Assembly: GCA_004293675.1 (NCBI GenBank)
Contig: READ01000019.1
Coordinates: forward strand, 119,189-183,188
Direction of reading: 5' to 3'
From: Betaproteobacteria bacterium
GTDB lineage: Bacteria > Pseudomonadota > Gammaproteobacteria > Burkholderiales > Casimicrobiaceae
DNA: 64,000 bases
Part shown: positions 25,150-36,698 of the stretch, piece after piece
Layout of the letters: each line of letters starts with the position of its first letter
How positions within the stretch are numbered: the stretch's first letter is position 1
Notes under the pieces: generated by a model
Told to the model about the DNA's origin: nothing
The model's input: the letters and a program-made list of their open reading frames with translations, nothing else
Database searches by the model: none
Translations under genes and position numbers: made by a program

Positions 25150-26439
25150 CTATTCCATCCGCAATTCTGCTGCACGAGCATGCGCCTGTAAACCTTCAGC
25201 ATAGGCAATCGTTGCCGCAGATTTACCGAGGGCTTTAGCACCCGCTGCTGATGCGTAAATCAAGCTCGTGCGCTTTTGAAAATCGTACACACCGAGCGGC
25301 GACGAGAAGCGCGCAGAACGCGAGGTTGGGAGCACATGGTTCGTACCGGCAACATAATCGCCCAGCGATTCGCTGCTGTTGTAGCCCATGAAGATCGCAC
25401 CGGCGTGCTTCAACAGTGGCAGCAAGGTTTCGGGGTCAGCTACTGACAACTCTAAGTGTTCAGGCGCGATGCGGTTGCTAATTTCACAGGCCTCTTCAAA
25501 CGAGCGCGTTTTTACGATCACGCCGCGATTAGCGAGCGAGGCACGGATGATGTCGGCGCGCGGGAGCGATGGCAAAAGTTTCGCGATGCTTGCTTGCACT
25601 TTGTCAATGAGAGCAGCACTCGGTGTGAGCAAAATCGATTGCGCGACTTCGTCGTGCTCGGCTTGCGAAAACAAATCCATCGCAACCCAATCGGGATTAG
25701 CGCCATCGTCGGCAATGACCAAAATCTCAGACGGTCCGGCAATCATGTCGATACCAACGATGCCAAACACTCTGCGCTTGGCCGCGGCTACGTAGGCATT
25801 GCCCGGGCCGACAATTTTGTCGACCTGCGGAATCGTTTGTGTGCCGTAGGCGAGTGCGCCCACCGCTTGCGCGCCACCGATAGTGAATACGCGATCCACA
25901 TTGGCAATATGAGCCGCAGCGAGCACCGCTGCGTTTTTCACACCATCGGGCGTGGGAACGACCATCACCACCTCGCCAACGCCAGCAACTTTTGCTGGGA
26001 CGGCATTCATCAAGAGCGACGACGGGTAAGCAGCTTTTCCACCCGGCACATACAAACCCACGCGATCAAGCGGCATGATCTTGACACCCAGCTGCGTGCC
26101 ATCAGCTTCGGTGTAGAGCCAGCCCTCAGAAGCTTGTCGTTGGTGATACGACTCGATTCGATCGCGCGCAACGTGCAGCGCATTTCGCAAATCAGCATCG
26201 ATGGCTTCGTACGCCGATTTCATCTCGGCCTTGGTGAGCTCCAGCGCCTGCATGGTGGGCGCGTTGAGCCGATCAAATTTGCGGGTGTAATCGAGCACGG
26301 CTGCGTCGCCACGGGCTCTCACGTCGTTCAAAATTTCAGCGGCCGTGCGATCAACTTGCTCGTCTAACGCACCAGCGTAATGCGTCATCGCATCGAGTTG
26401 CGCGAAGAAATCAGGGGCAGATGAATCAAGTAATTTCAT
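25150..26439 (-). CDS. hisD: Histidinol dehydrogenase HisD
   Basis: Oxidises histidinol to histidine in two NAD-dependent steps; zinc enzyme. 429 residues with the signature segment [23 protein letters not shown] (shown in part), the metal and catalytic positions in [10 protein letters not shown], and IAPEHLEL. The start was placed at the ATG giving [11 protein letters not shown]; an upstream in-frame start adds eight residues read from a GTAGGG-type repeat fragment. It lies 51 bp after hisG. Confidence 0.97.
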   Translation of the reverse strand: MKLLDSSAPDFFAQLDAMTHYAGALDEQVDRTAAEILNDVRARGDAAVLDYTRKFDRLNAPTMQALELTKAEMKSAYEAIDADLRNALHVARDRIESYHQRQASEGWLYTEADGTQLGVKIMPLDRVGLYVPGGKAAYPSSLLMNAVPAKVAGVGEVVMVVPTPDGVKNAAVLAAAHIANVDRVFTIGGAQAVGALAYGTQTIPQVDKIVGPGNAYVAAAKRRVFGIVGIDMIAGPSEILVIADDGANPDWVAMDLFSQAEHDEVAQSILLTPSAALIDKVQASIAKLLPSLPRADIIRASLANRGVIVKTRSFEEACEISNRIAPEHLELSVADPETLLPLLKHAGAIFMGYNSSESLGDYVAGTNHVLPTSRSARFSSPLGVYDFQKRTSLIYASAAGAKALGKSAATIAYAEGLQAHARAAELRME

Positions 26440-26490
26440 AGGTTTAGGGTGGGCCGCGCCCACCCAATCACGCGGCGGGAACGACCAACG

Positions 26491-27135
26491 TTAGGTTTTA
26501 TGAGCGATTGATTTCGCGAAACTCTCAATGATGGGCATGATGGCATCGCGCTTGGTTTTAAGCGCAGCTTGATTAACGATCAGGCGTGCGGAGATATCAG
26601 CGATCTTCTCAACGGCCTTGAGTTTATTGGCCTTGAGCGTTGCGCCGCTGCTGACTACGTCAACAATCGCATCGGCCAAACCCACCAGCGGTGCGAGTTC
26701 CATTGAACCGTACAGCTTGATCAAATCAACGTGAACGCCCTTTTTTGCAAAGTGCGCTCGGGCTGTGTCGATGTATTTGGTGGCCACGCGCAAGCGTCGG
26801 CCGCGCTGCACGAGCGCTTCGTAATCAGTGTCTTCGCGCACCGCCACCATCAAACGACAGGTCGCAATTTTCAAATCAAGCGGCTCGTACAAACCGGTCG
26901 TGTCGGTTTCCATCAGCGTGTCTTTGCCAGAGATGCCGATGTCGGCACCCCCGTATTGAACGTAGGTCGGCACATCACTCGCTCGCACGAGCAAGATTCG
27001 AACGTCGTCACGCTGCGTTGAAAGAATGAGTTTTCGTGACGATTCCGGATCTTCGGTCACGTCAACACCAGCCGCGCGCAAAAGCGGTCGCGTGTCGTCA
27101 AGGATTCGTCCTTTTGAGAGTGCGAACGTAATCAT
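26491..27135 (-). CDS. hisG: ATP phosphoribosyltransferase, short form HisG(S)
   Basis: Catalyses the first committed step of histidine synthesis, ATP plus PRPP. The 214-residue length, without the C-terminal ACT-like regulatory domain, marks the short form, which needs HisZ as regulatory partner. Motifs: [29 protein letters not shown], and the PRPP-binding [16 protein letters not shown] near residue 155. It starts 5 bp after murA, a common betaproteobacterial order. No hisZ is visible in the window. Confidence 0.97.
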   Translation of the reverse strand: MITFALSKGRILDDTRPLLRAAGVDVTEDPESSRKLILSTQRDDVRILLVRASDVPTYVQYGGADIGISGKDTLMETDTTGLYEPLDLKIATCRLMVAVREDTDYEALVQRGRRLRVATKYIDTARAHFAKKGVHVDLIKLYGSMELAPLVGLADAIVDVVSSGATLKANKLKAVEKIADISARLIVNQAALKTKRDAIMPIIESFAKSIAHKT

Positions 27136-27140
27136 CGCGC

Positions 27141-28646
<1,506 letters not shown>

Positions 28647-28647
<1 letters not shown>

Positions 28648-29501
28648 TACTGCCTCAACTTATAACCGCTAGCGAGCATTTTCATCGCAACGCCCGCGAG
28701 CAACGCGACGAAGGTCGCTACCACGCCCAGGCTCACCCAAGGCGACACGTCGGACACCCCAAAAAAGCCGTGGCGAAAGCCGTCAATCATGTAGAAAAAC
28801 GGATTGAAATGGGAAATCGTTTGCCAAAACGCGGGCAACGAATGAATCGAATAAAACACACCCGACAAAAAGGTGAGTGGCATGATGATGAAGTTTTGAA
28901 AGACCGCCAAATGATCGAATTTCTCCGACCAAATGCCTGCGATCAAACCCAAGATGCCCATGATCGCGCTGCCACCCATCGCGAACGCAATGACCCACAA
29001 CGGACGATCAGGCAGCAAGGCATTGAACGGCACAAAAGGCAGCGTCACCAACCACACGCCGAGTCCAACGCAGAGTCCGCGCACCATCGCGCCAAAGACG
29101 TAAGCACAGAAAATCTCTAACGACGTGATGGGTGGTAACAGCACAAAAATAAGGCTGCGCATCATCTTCGATTGAATCATCGATGATGAACTATTGGCGA
29201 ACGAGTTTTGCAAAACGCTCATCATGATGAGCCCCGGCACCAAAAACGCGGTGTAGGCGACCTTGCCGTCGTAGACCTTGACGTGCTCATTGAGAACATG
29301 CGAAAAGATCAACAAATAGAGAAGCGTTGTGACGACGGGCGCCACTACCGTTTGAAATGCGACCTTCCAAAAGCGCAGGCATTCCTTATAAAACAGCGCC
29401 TTGAATCCGGGCCCAAGGATCGCCGTTCGCTCGTCGGTTGCGGTGATCAACGGGCTCGACGCTGGGCTCGCGATGGGCGTGACGGCTTGAATATCGCTCA
29501 T
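28647..29501 (-). CDS. yadH: ABC-2 type exporter permease (YadH-like)
   Basis: A 284-residue inner-membrane permease with about six transmembrane segments and the ABC-2 signature (ILGLIAGIWSEKFDHLAVFQ then FLSGVFYSI). It pairs with the ATPase gene just upstream (4-bp ATGA overlap). The start is the ATG giving MSDIQAVTP; the longer frame lies inside the ATPase gene. Substrate unknown; its place between mla and murA suggests an envelope role, by inference. Confidence 0.93.
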
Positions 29502-30415
29502 GCGGCCTCCTTCGAAGTGAGTCGCAAAAACGCTTGTTCTAAATCCGCTTCGCCCAGTTTCATCTCTTTCACCACGATGTTTGCTTCGCGGTAGGCCGCC
29601 AGCAGCGATTCCAGTTCGGCGTACCCCGCTAGCGTAAAGCCCTGCGCACCTGTGGCCTGAATGGCACCCCGATTTCGCCACGTGCTCGGGACGTCATCGG
29701 CTGAAATTTGCACCGTGATGCCCGACATGCCGCGAAGCAAGTTGGCCGTGGTGTCCAGCGCGACGACCCTGCCTGCTTTGAGCATTGCCACACGATTGCA
29801 GAGCGCTTCGGCTTCTTCCAGATAATGGGTCGTCAGAATGATGGTGTGACCTTCGCTGTTGAGTCGTTTGATGAAGCTCCATAGGTTTTGACGAAGCTCA
29901 ACATCGACACCGGCCGTGGGCTCATCGAGCACAATCACGGGGGGCTTATGAACGAGCGCTTGTCCAACGAGCACGCGACGCTTCATGCCACCCGAGAGTG
30001 CGCGCATGTTGGCGTTGGCTTTGCTCGTTAGATCGAGGTGATGAAGGATTTCGTCGATCCACGCATCGGGTTTCGCAATGCCGTAATACCTGGCTTGGAG
30101 GGCGAGCGTTTCGCGCACCGTGAAGAACGGATCGAACACCAATTCTTGGGGTACGACACCTAAGTTTCGGCGCGCACCACGGTACTCGTTAATCGTATCG
30201 AATCCCATGATGGCGGCGGTTCCGCTGTCGGCTTTAGTGAGCCCCGCCAGAATGCTGATCAGCGTGGTCTTACCCGCGCCATTGGGGCCCAGCAGCGCAA
30301 AAAATTCGCCTTGTTCGACGCGCAGACTGACGTTATCCAGCGCGCGAACGTTTGGGAAAGACTTATTGACGCCGACAACTTCAACAGCAGCGACGGTTGG
30401 GACTTGGGCAGGCAT
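29498..30415 (-). CDS. yadG: ABC transporter ATPase (YadG-like)
   Basis: A 305-residue ATPase: Walker A LLGPNGAGKTTL (near residue 43), signature RALSGGMKRRVLVG (near residue 140), Walker B VIVLDEPTAGVD (near residue 163) and switch His in TTHYLEEAE. A ~90-residue C-terminal extension is typical of ABC-2 drug/polysaccharide exporters. Works with the overlapping permease. It lies 89 bp downstream of mlaB. Confidence 0.95.
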   Translation of the reverse strand: MPAQVPTVAAVEVVGVNKSFPNVRALDNVSLRVEQGEFFALLGPNGAGKTTLISILAGLTKADSGTAAIMGFDTINEYRGARRNLGVVPQELVFDPFFTVRETLALQARYYGIAKPDAWIDEILHHLDLTSKANANMRALSGGMKRRVLVGQALVHKPPVIVLDEPTAGVDVELRQNLWSFIKRLNSEGHTIILTTHYLEEAEALCNRVAMLKAGRVVALDTTANLLRGMSGITVQISADDVPSTWRNRGAIQATGAQGFTLAGYAELESLLAAYREANIVVKEMKLGEADLEQAFLRLTSKEAA

Positions 30416-30504
30416 TAGATGAGCGCTCGAGGTGAGACGCTATTTTATCGTCGCTAGCGGGCGGCCGTGAAAAAACTAACGCTCGCTCGAAAATGACCTG
30501 CTAT

Positions 30505-30750
30505 TCAGCCCAATAGCGACGTTGCACCGTAGGTCGATGCCAACGCGCGAAGCCGCGGGCTGGCGCCAACGATTCGGGCGTCTCCAGCAATTTGCTTAAG
30601 CGCTGTGAGGCACGCAAAGCCAGCAGAATCAAAATCTGAGAGCGCCGACACGTCGATTTCCTTGGGCGCAGCCATTTTCGAGGCCTCGGCAGCGAGCATT
30701 GCGAAACGCCCGCCGATCGTGGCTTGAGTAAGCGTGCCGTCGAGTTTCAT
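30505..30750 (-). CDS. mlaB: STAS-domain protein MlaB
   Basis: An 81-residue cytoplasmic STAS protein that stabilises the MlaFE ABC transporter. The STAS core reads EIDVSALSDFDSAGFACL, with the conserved Ser of the S-A/S-G segment. The start is the ATG giving MKLDGTLTQ, 4 bp after mlaC; an upstream in-frame start lies inside mlaC. It completes the mlaFEDACB set. Confidence 0.88.
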   Translation of the reverse strand: MKLDGTLTQATIGGRFAMLAAEASKMAAPKEIDVSALSDFDSAGFACLTALKQIAGDARIVGASPRLRALASTYGATSLLG

Positions 30751-30754
30751 CGGA

Positions 30755-31363
30755 CTACTTATTTTTGCCCTGCAATTGCTTGACCAACGCATCAACGCCC
30801 TGATCGCGAATCACATTGTTGAACTCGTCTCGGTAGTTGGTCACCAAGCTCACGCCTGCCACAGCCACATCGTAGGCTTTCCATGTGCCGTCGGCTGCTT
30901 TTTCCATCGAATAATCGATAGGAATGCCTTGGCCGTTGGCCTGCATGATCACGGTTTTTACGGTGACATCGGTGTCGCTCGGTTGCATCCGCAGCGGACG
31001 GAAATCAACGGTGTTATTGCGGAAATTGGCAAGCGCACCGGAGTAGGTGCGTACCAGTAACGTGCGGAATTCTTTGGTGAGCGCGGCTTGCTGCTCGGGC
31101 GAGGCTTTCGCCCAATTGCGTCCCATCGCCAGTTGCGTCATGCGGCCAAAGTTGAAATTTGGGAGCAGTTTGCTCTCGATCAGCTCTTTGAGCTTGGCTT
31201 GATTGCCGAGAATGGCGGGGTCGGCCTTGAGCACATTGATGACCTCCGTTGATACGGATTTGACCTGCGCGTCGGGCGCGACTTGCGAAAACGCAACGTT
31301 CGCCGCCAACATCACCGACACACTCAGTCCACTCAAAGCAACTCGTACAAAACTAGATTTCAC
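30755..31363 (-). CDS. mlaC: Periplasmic phospholipid carrier MlaC
   Basis: Shuttles phospholipid between outer-membrane MlaA and inner-membrane MlaFEDB. 202 residues with a signal peptide ending near AFSQ, then the MlaC/Tol-Ttg2D fold: LLPNFNFGRMTQLAMGRNW, TLLVRTYSGAL and a C-terminal SLVTNYRDEFNNVI. It starts 39 bp after mlaA. Confidence 0.95.
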   Translation of the reverse strand: MKSSFVRVALSGLSVSVMLAANVAFSQVAPDAQVKSVSTEVINVLKADPAILGNQAKLKELIESKLLPNFNFGRMTQLAMGRNWAKASPEQQAALTKEFRTLLVRTYSGALANFRNNTVDFRPLRMQPSDTDVTVKTVIMQANGQGIPIDYSMEKAADGTWKAYDVAVAGVSLVTNYRDEFNNVIRDQGVDALVKQLQGKNK

Positions 31364-31402
31364 AATGTTCTTTCAATAAATCTCAAAACAGCCGTTATTG
31401 CT

Positions 31403-32095
31403 CTATTCCTTGGGGCGTTTGCCGTCTAGCACCAAGCTTTCGCGCCGTTGCAGGTAGGCAGAGCGCAAAAACGTGTAGCGATCCAGCGCCGCTTGGTTCA
31501 TCAGCGCCTCGGCGGGAAACAATCCCACGCGGGCGTCAACCACGCGCAGGCCCTGTAACGTGTTGCGAACCGGTACGGATGACACCATGCTCAATGGATC
31601 CATCTGACCGTCGACCGCGCGTCCGACCAAGTCACGAACCGACGACGGCCCCATGAAAGGAAGCACTAAGTAGGGACCCGCGCCGATTCCCCAGTAACCA
31701 ATCGATTGGCCGAAATCTTCGTTGCCGCGCTCGATACCCATGGGCGTAGCAAGATCAAAAATGCCGCCAAGTCCCATCGTCGTGTTGAGCGCAACACGCG
31801 CGATGTCATCGCCCAGTTTTGCGGGTTTGAGCTGCACAATGTCGCTAACGATCGATTGCACGTCCGATGCGTTTTGAAACACATTGCTCACACCCGTTTT
31901 TACAGGGCCTGGCACAACGGCATCGTAGCCCTTGGCGATGGGCTTAAACAGGTAATGATCAAACGTATTGTTGAACGAAAAAATTCCACGATTGATCGGT
32001 TCGAGCGGATCGCCCTCGGCGGCAGAGCGAAACGATGCGCATCCGGACAGCGAGAGCGATGCAACGGCGGCTACGACGATAAAAACGGTCTTCAT
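31403..32095 (-). CDS. mlaA: Outer-membrane lipoprotein MlaA (VacJ)
   Basis: Removes phospholipid from the outer leaflet of the outer membrane. 230 residues: lipobox LSGC near residue 19, then DPLEPINRGIFSFNNTFDHY, the VacJ signature, followed by TTMGLGGIFDLATPMGI and YWGIGAGPYLVLPFMGPSS. The start overlaps the mlaD stop by 4 bp. Here mlaA is inside the mla operon, unlike E. coli where it is separate. Confidence 0.96.
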   Translation of the reverse strand: MKTVFIVVAAVASLSLSGCASFRSAAEGDPLEPINRGIFSFNNTFDHYLFKPIAKGYDAVVPGPVKTGVSNVFQNASDVQSIVSDIVQLKPAKLGDDIARVALNTTMGLGGIFDLATPMGIERGNEDFGQSIGYWGIGAGPYLVLPFMGPSSVRDLVGRAVDGQMDPLSMVSSVPVRNTLQGLRVVDARVGLFPAEALMNQAALDRYTFLRSAYLQRRESLVLDGKRPKE

Positions 32096-32595
32096 GGCTT
32101 GACTCCTGCGCCGGACGGTGCGGCGGTGGTGGCGGGCGTTTCTTGGGCTTTGCTAAACATAAACTGCGAAATCAGTTTTTCAATTTGAATGGCGGACTGG
32201 GTCTTTTTGATCCATTCTTCGTCTTTGAGCATTTGGCTATCGCCGCCCGCTTCAAGTCCCACAAATTGTTCGCCCAGCAATCCACTGGTGAAAATCGCCG
32301 CAATCGTGTCGCGACTGAATTGAAAATTCTTTTCTAGATGCAGGCGCACTACGGCTTCGTAAGTCTGCGGATCAAGTTTGATCGATTCAACGCGACCCAC
32401 GACCACGCCTGCACTTTTGATAGGCGCGCGCGGTTTCAGGTTTCCGATGTTGTCAAAGCGCGCCATGACTTCGTAGCCATTCTTTTGCTCTTTGAAATTG
32501 AGCAAATTACCGACCTTAAGCGCGAGGAAGAACAACGCGCCCAAACCCAGCGCCACAAAGACGCCAACCCATAAATCAATCGTTTTCTTAGACAT
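32092..32595 (-). CDS. mlaD: MCE-domain phospholipid transport protein MlaD
   Basis: A 167-residue protein with one N-terminal transmembrane helix (DLWVGVFVALGLGALFF) and an MCE domain including LKPRAPIKSAGVVVGRVESI and GLLGEQFVGL. It forms a periplasmic hexamer on MlaFE. A short Pro/Ala-rich tail ends the protein. It overlaps mlaE by one base and mlaA by four. Confidence 0.96.
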   Translation of the reverse strand: MSKKTIDLWVGVFVALGLGALFFLALKVGNLLNFKEQKNGYEVMARFDNIGNLKPRAPIKSAGVVVGRVESIKLDPQTYEAVVRLHLEKNFQFSRDTIAAIFTSGLLGEQFVGLEAGGDSQMLKDEEWIKKTQSAIQIEKLISQFMFSKAQETPATTAAPSGAGVKP

Positions 32596-33401
32596 TAGTT
32601 CACTCCGCCACGGAACATAAAGACCGTGAGCACAAAATCAAGCGCCAAAATGGCCAGGGCCGAGGTCACCACGGTGCGCGTCGTTGCTGCCGAAACGCCC
32701 TCCGCTGTCGGGGTTGCGTCGTAACCTTCAAACACCGCAATCAAACTCACTGCAAACGCGAACACTACGCTTTTAATCACGCCGTTCATCACGTCGTTGC
32801 GCCAATCAACCGCCACCTGCATCTGCCCCCAAAACGCACCACCGTCAATGCCGATGAGTTTCACGCCAACCAAAAAGCCGCCGTAAATGCCCAGCATTGA
32901 AAAAATCGCCGCAAGCAGCGGCAGCGAAATCACGCCCGCCCAAAAGCGCGGCGCGACCACCCGAGCCACCGGATCGATCGCCATCACATCCATGGCGGCG
33001 AGCTGTTCGGTGGTTTTCATCAAACCAATTTCTGCGGTCATAGCCGAACCGGCTCGGCTCGCGAAGAGAAGACCGGCGACCACGGGACCGAGTTCACGAA
33101 CGAGTGACAGCGCCACCAGAACACCCATCGCCTCGGTCGCGCCGAAGCGCACCAAGGTTTCGTAGCCTTGCAGCGCAAGCACCATACCGATGAAGAGACC
33201 GCTCATCAAAACGATGACCAGCGAGAGCACGCCCGCGTGATAAATCTCTCGAATCAGCAGGCGCGGCCGCATGAAGGTCGGACCTGATGCGCGCACAATC
33301 GCCCAAAAAAAACGGGTGGCAAAGCCCAGGCGCGTGATGCCGTTACGGGTCGCCGTACCGATGCTGCGAAACCAGTCCGCGATCTTGGCTAAGAAGTTCA
33401 T
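32595..33401 (-). CDS. mlaE: Phospholipid ABC transporter permease MlaE
   Basis: A 268-residue inner-membrane permease of the MlaE/YrbE family, with about five transmembrane segments. Typical text: [20 protein letters not shown] and [18 protein letters not shown], then [13 protein letters not shown]. Works with MlaF, MlaD and MlaB to move lipid at the inner membrane. Overlaps mlaF by four bases. Confidence 0.97.
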   Translation of the reverse strand: MNFLAKIADWFRSIGTATRNGITRLGFATRFFWAIVRASGPTFMRPRLLIREIYHAGVLSLVIVLMSGLFIGMVLALQGYETLVRFGATEAMGVLVALSLVRELGPVVAGLLFASRAGSAMTAEIGLMKTTEQLAAMDVMAIDPVARVVAPRFWAGVISLPLLAAIFSMLGIYGGFLVGVKLIGIDGGAFWGQMQVAVDWRNDVMNGVIKSVVFAFAVSLIAVFEGYDATPTAEGVSAATTRTVVTSALAILALDFVLTVFMFRGGVN

Positions 33402-34246
33402 CGAAACGCCTCTTCGAGCGCGACGGCGGGATAGTGAAAGCGCACCGGGCCGTCAGGTTCGCCGTTAACGAATTGCTTGACGAACGGATCGGTGCTGGCT
33501 TTGATGCTTTCGACGTCGCCTTCGGCCACCACACGTCCCTCAGAGATGAAATAAATATAGTCAACGATTTTGAGTGACTCGGCAATATCATGCGTGACCA
33601 AAATTGAGGTCATGCCTAGCGCATCATTGAGTTTGCGAATCATTTGCCCGACGACCGAGAGCGAAATCGGATCGAGTCCGGCGAATGGTTCGTCGTAGAG
33701 CACGAGCGACGGATCGAGGGCGATCGTACGGGCGAGCGCCACGCGCCGCGCCATGCCGCCGGAGAGTTCGCTCGGACGGAGCTGCGCTGCGCCCCGAAGG
33801 CCGACAGCATTGAGCTTCAAGAGCACCAAATCGCGAATCACGGCTTCGGGCAAATCGGTGTGTTCGCGCATCGGAAATGCGATGTTTTCAAACACGCTCA
33901 TGTCGGTGAAAAGTGCACCGAACTGAAAGAGCATGCCAAGCTTACGGCGATGCGCGAAGAGCTCATCTCGGCTCATGTGAGCAACGTCCTTGCCCTCGAC
34001 CAAGACCTGTCCAGAGCTCGCAACATGCTGACCACAAAGTAACCGCAAGATCGTGGTTTTGCCACAACCCGAACCGCCCATCACGGCGACCAATTTGCCG
34101 CGCGGCACAGTCAAGTTGACCCCCGAGAGGATTTGCCGCTCGGGCGTATAGCCGAAGCTCACCTCGCGCAGCTCGATGTGAGCGGACGCGTCGGTGGGTT
34201 GCGGAGTGGAGGCGAAGTTGCGCTCGTTGGAGGAAGCAGAGTGCAT
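33398..34246 (-). CDS. mlaF: Phospholipid ABC transporter ATPase MlaF
   Basis: A 282-residue ATPase: Walker [17 protein letters not shown] (near residue 55), signature [15 protein letters not shown] (near residue 160), Walker [15 protein letters not shown], and switch His VTHDIAES. It is first of six mla genes, so the promoter should lie in the 340-bp gap upstream. The first ~22 residues are variable, so the exact start is uncertain. Confidence 0.96.
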   Translation of the reverse strand: MHSASSNERNFASTPQPTDASAHIELREVSFGYTPERQILSGVNLTVPRGKLVAVMGGSGCGKTTILRLLCGQHVASSGQVLVEGKDVAHMSRDELFAHRRKLGMLFQFGALFTDMSVFENIAFPMREHTDLPEAVIRDLVLLKLNAVGLRGAAQLRPSELSGGMARRVALARTIALDPSLVLYDEPFAGLDPISLSVVGQMIRKLNDALGMTSILVTHDIAESLKIVDYIYFISEGRVVAEGDVESIKASTDPFVKQFVNGEPDGPVRFHYPAVALEEAFR

Positions 34247-34284
34247 TGGGTTAATTCTATCGGGCGGACTTCGGGGCGGCGCTT

Positions 34285-34325
34285 AATGTTGGCTTAGCGT
34301 TGGCTTAGCGCTGGCTCAGCGTCGG
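34285..34325. repeat. Short tandem repeat upstream of mlaF
   Basis: Three direct copies of a 11-12-bp unit (TTGGCTTAGCG, TTGGCTTAGCG, CTGGCTCAGCG) lie 40-80 bp upstream of the mlaF start. It could be an array of regulator sites or replication slippage. The gap 34247-34587 otherwise holds only the double-hairpin element. Confidence 0.75.
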
Positions 34326-34473
34326 TTTGTCCCGGTCACATTTGAGACAAAGCGTGAATCGACGGAACTTGGAGCGCCGTCGAACGGTCATGGGTGAGTT
34401 TGGAAATGCTTTCGCAACAATTCTGCGAACGATGCTGAAAATACTGTTTCTAGAAATGGCTTTATCGAATAAT

Positions 34474-34573
34474 GCCATATGAATTCTGGCTTAAACGCAA
34501 TTTTATCTTACATTCTATAAGTTAAGCAAAATTGATTTAGCCTATATTTATTAAGGCATTGGCTAAATAAGCT
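34474..34573 (+). repeat. 100-bp double-hairpin element, copy E
   Basis: The left end GCCATATGAATTCTGGC and the right hairpin GCCTATATTTATTAAGGC start 66 bp apart; the element ends AAATAAGCT. It stops 14 bp from the rsmI stop codon. Confidence 0.9.
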
Positions 34574-34587
34574 GTATAGCGACGGCC

Positions 34588-35448
34588 CTATTTCCGAGTT
34601 TTGAGCGATTCCGCCAATTCGTAGAGCACTTCGCGCGACTCACCGGTGAGTTTGGCCGTGAGTTTGGCCGCTTTGGCCGGGGGCAGCTCGTCAAGCAACA
34701 CGGTGAGCATTTGTTTCGCGTCGACCGAACTTTTGCTGGCGGCCTTGGGCGCGCCCTCAACGGCCAACACGAATTCGCCGCGCATTTTGTCGGCATGCGC
34801 AACCGTCCATTCCGCCAAATCGCCCGCCGGGACCACGTGAATCGATTCGAACTTTTTGGTGAGCTCGCGCGCTATCAACACGCGGCGGTTTGGAGCTAGT
34901 TGGCGAGCCAACAGCTGTAGGGTTTTCTCGACCCGATGCGGTGAATCGAAAAACACCGCCGTCTCAACGCGATCAGACAATTCGTCCGCCCAGCTCGTGA
35001 GCGACGATCCCGAATTCGGTGCAAAGCCCAGAAACACAAACGCCGTGTCTGAAAACCCCGACACCGAGAGCGCCGCCGTGACCGCTGAAACACCGGGCAC
35101 CGGCACCACGGCGTGTCCGGCAGCGCGAACCGCATCGACCAACCGTGCCCCCGGATCGCTGATAGCGGGCGTACCGGCGTCGCTGGCGTAGGCCACGGCC
35201 TCGCCCGCCGCAATTCGCGCGATTACGCCCTCGCTTGCTTCACGTTCGTTGTGTTCGCGCACCGAAATCAAATGCGGCGGCTCAATGGCCAGCAAGCGAA
35301 GCAAATCACGAGTCACGCGCGTATCTTCGCAAGCGATGCACTGCACCGAACGAAACACGATCAAAGAGCGCGCGGTGACATCGCCCAGATTGCCCAGCGG
35401 CGTTGCCACTACATATAATCCGGCCTCCAAAGGGGCGTCTGTGGTCAT
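34588..35448 (-). CDS. rsmI: 16S rRNA 2'-O-ribose C1402 methyltransferase RsmI
   Basis: Methylates the ribose of C1402 in 16S rRNA using SAM. 286 residues with the tetrapyrrole-methylase fold: LYVVATPLGNLGDVTARSL at the N-terminus, ACEDTRVTRDLL, YASDAGTPAISDPGARLV and VPGVSAVTAALSVSGF. The start is the ATG giving MTTDAPLEAG; the long upstream extension lies in the divergent gene's region. Divergent from lpoA-yraN-diaA-dolP, as in E. coli. Confidence 0.96.
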   Translation of the reverse strand: MTTDAPLEAGLYVVATPLGNLGDVTARSLIVFRSVQCIACEDTRVTRDLLRLLAIEPPHLISVREHNEREASEGVIARIAAGEAVAYASDAGTPAISDPGARLVDAVRAAGHAVVPVPGVSAVTAALSVSGFSDTAFVFLGFAPNSGSSLTSWADELSDRVETAVFFDSPHRVEKTLQLLARQLAPNRRVLIARELTKKFESIHVVPAGDLAEWTVAHADKMRGEFVLAVEGAPKAASKSSVDAKQMLTVLLDELPPAKAAKLTAKLTGESREVLYELAESLKTRK

Positions 35449-35521
35449 GCGTAATTTTCTTTCAGCTTGGCGCTCGGACGCTACCCGCACTCGGTGTGCG
35501 CAACGTTTAAGCGAAGTGTCG

Positions 35522-36697
35522 ATGTTAGAGCTCAAGGGAGGCGCTGAACAAATCACGACCATCACGTCACGACGTTTGGTCGAAATGCTCGCATCTCTGA
35601 GCATCGGCTTGAGCGTGTCAATCGCTCCGTTATTGGTTCGCGCTCAAACGCCGGCGGCAACGGCTGTGGCCGTACCGCCAGCGGCTGTGGCCGTACCGGC
35701 AGCGCCCGCAGCAAGTCCGACGGTCACCCCGGCGGTCAAGGTCGAGACGGCGTTGAACGTCGTTGTGCTGCTGCCCACCGAGAGCCCGCTGCTGCGTCGC
35801 GCCGCAACGGCCGTTCGAGATGGCATTCGCGCCACAGCAGCGCTATCGGTCAACGCCACGCGCGGCAAAGTCAACTGGATCGAGTGCGGCTACAACCAAG
35901 ACGAAGTCGTTACGGCCTACCAGCGCTGCGTCACCGATCAAACCGATTGGGTGATCGGCCCGCTCGGACGCAACGAAGTCAGCGCATTGACCCGCGCCAA
36001 TCCGCCCATCGTCAAATCAACCCTGCTGCTATCGCCGCTGGGCGCGCTGCCCAAGCCGCCCTTCACCGTACTCGCTCCGGATTTGGAATCCGAGGCCGAG
36101 GCGATCGTGCGGCAAGCGGGCGATGATGCGTGCCGCAAACCAATTTTGGTGGAATCAGCCGGTGCCATTTCGTCCCGCGTGAGCGTGACGATCAGCACTG
36201 CGTGGCGCGCCCAGTCCGTCACGCCCCTGGCGAGCTTTGAAATGGGCGCGCGGGATCGTTGGCAGCGCGCCAGTGACGGTTGGAGAAAGAGCGGCGTTGA
36301 CTGCGTGCTCTTCGCCGGTGGTAGCTCGGCGCTATTGGAGCTGCGGCCTTACTTACGTGACATCACCGTCTACGCGACCAGCGCGAGCTATGAAGTCGAG
36401 CTGGAGCGCACCTCTGATTGGACCGGGGTTCGCATTGCCGACGCCTCGCTCGTGATCGATGGCGACAGCGAATCCTTTGCGCCGCTAAAGGTACCCGAAT
36501 CGCTCTCGCCCACATTGATTCGTTTGTTTTCGCTCGGGGTAGACGCCGCTCAGCTGGTAATCAGCGCGCGTGAGGGCGAATTGCCGCAGCAGCTCACTGG
36601 CGCCATCGGCGGGCTCAAACTGCAAGACGGGCAGTATCGACGCGCGCCCATGATCGGTGAATTCAGAGGGCGCACGCCCGTGCGGCTTGGGCGCTAG
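35522..36697 (+). CDS. LppC/LpoA-like penicillin-binding protein activator
   Basis: A ~391-residue protein with a type 1 periplasmic-binding fold: LNVVVLLPTESPLLRRAATA, then WVIGPLGRNEVSALT and a C-terminal half with DCVLFAGGSSALLELRPYL. An N-terminal hydrophobic segment (MLASLSIGLSVSIAPLL) looks like a signal ending near VRAQ; no lipobox Cys is seen. Its position next to rsmI and yraN matches lpoA. It lacks the N-terminal TPR domain of E. coli LpoA. The start is uncertain: ATGs at 35447 and 35522 are both possible, and the first overlaps the rsmI start. Confidence 0.75.
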   Translation: MLELKGGAEQITTITSRRLVEMLASLSIGLSVSIAPLLVRAQTPAATAVAVPPAAVAVPAAPAASPTVTPAVKVETALNVVVLLPTESPLLRRAATAVRDGIRATAALSVNATRGKVNWIECGYNQDEVVTAYQRCVTDQTDWVIGPLGRNEVSALTRANPPIVKSTLLLSPLGALPKPPFTVLAPDLESEAEAIVRQAGDDACRKPILVESAGAISSRVSVTISTAWRAQSVTPLASFEMGARDRWQRASDGWRKSGVDCVLFAGGSSALLELRPYLRDITVYATSASYEVELERTSDWTGVRIADASLVIDGDSESFAPLKVPESLSPTLIRLFSLGVDAAQLVISAREGELPQQLTGAIGGLKLQDGQYRRAPMIGEFRGRTPVRLGR

Positions 36698-36698
36698 T

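Noticed and set aside
25456..26367. 303-codon plus-strand frame opposite hisD
   Set aside because: Shadow of a highly conserved gene; rich in His/Arg as expected for antisense reading.
35249..35521. N-terminal extension of the LpoA-like protein
   Set aside because: The extension is antisense to rsmI, and residues before the hydrophobic signal segment look random.
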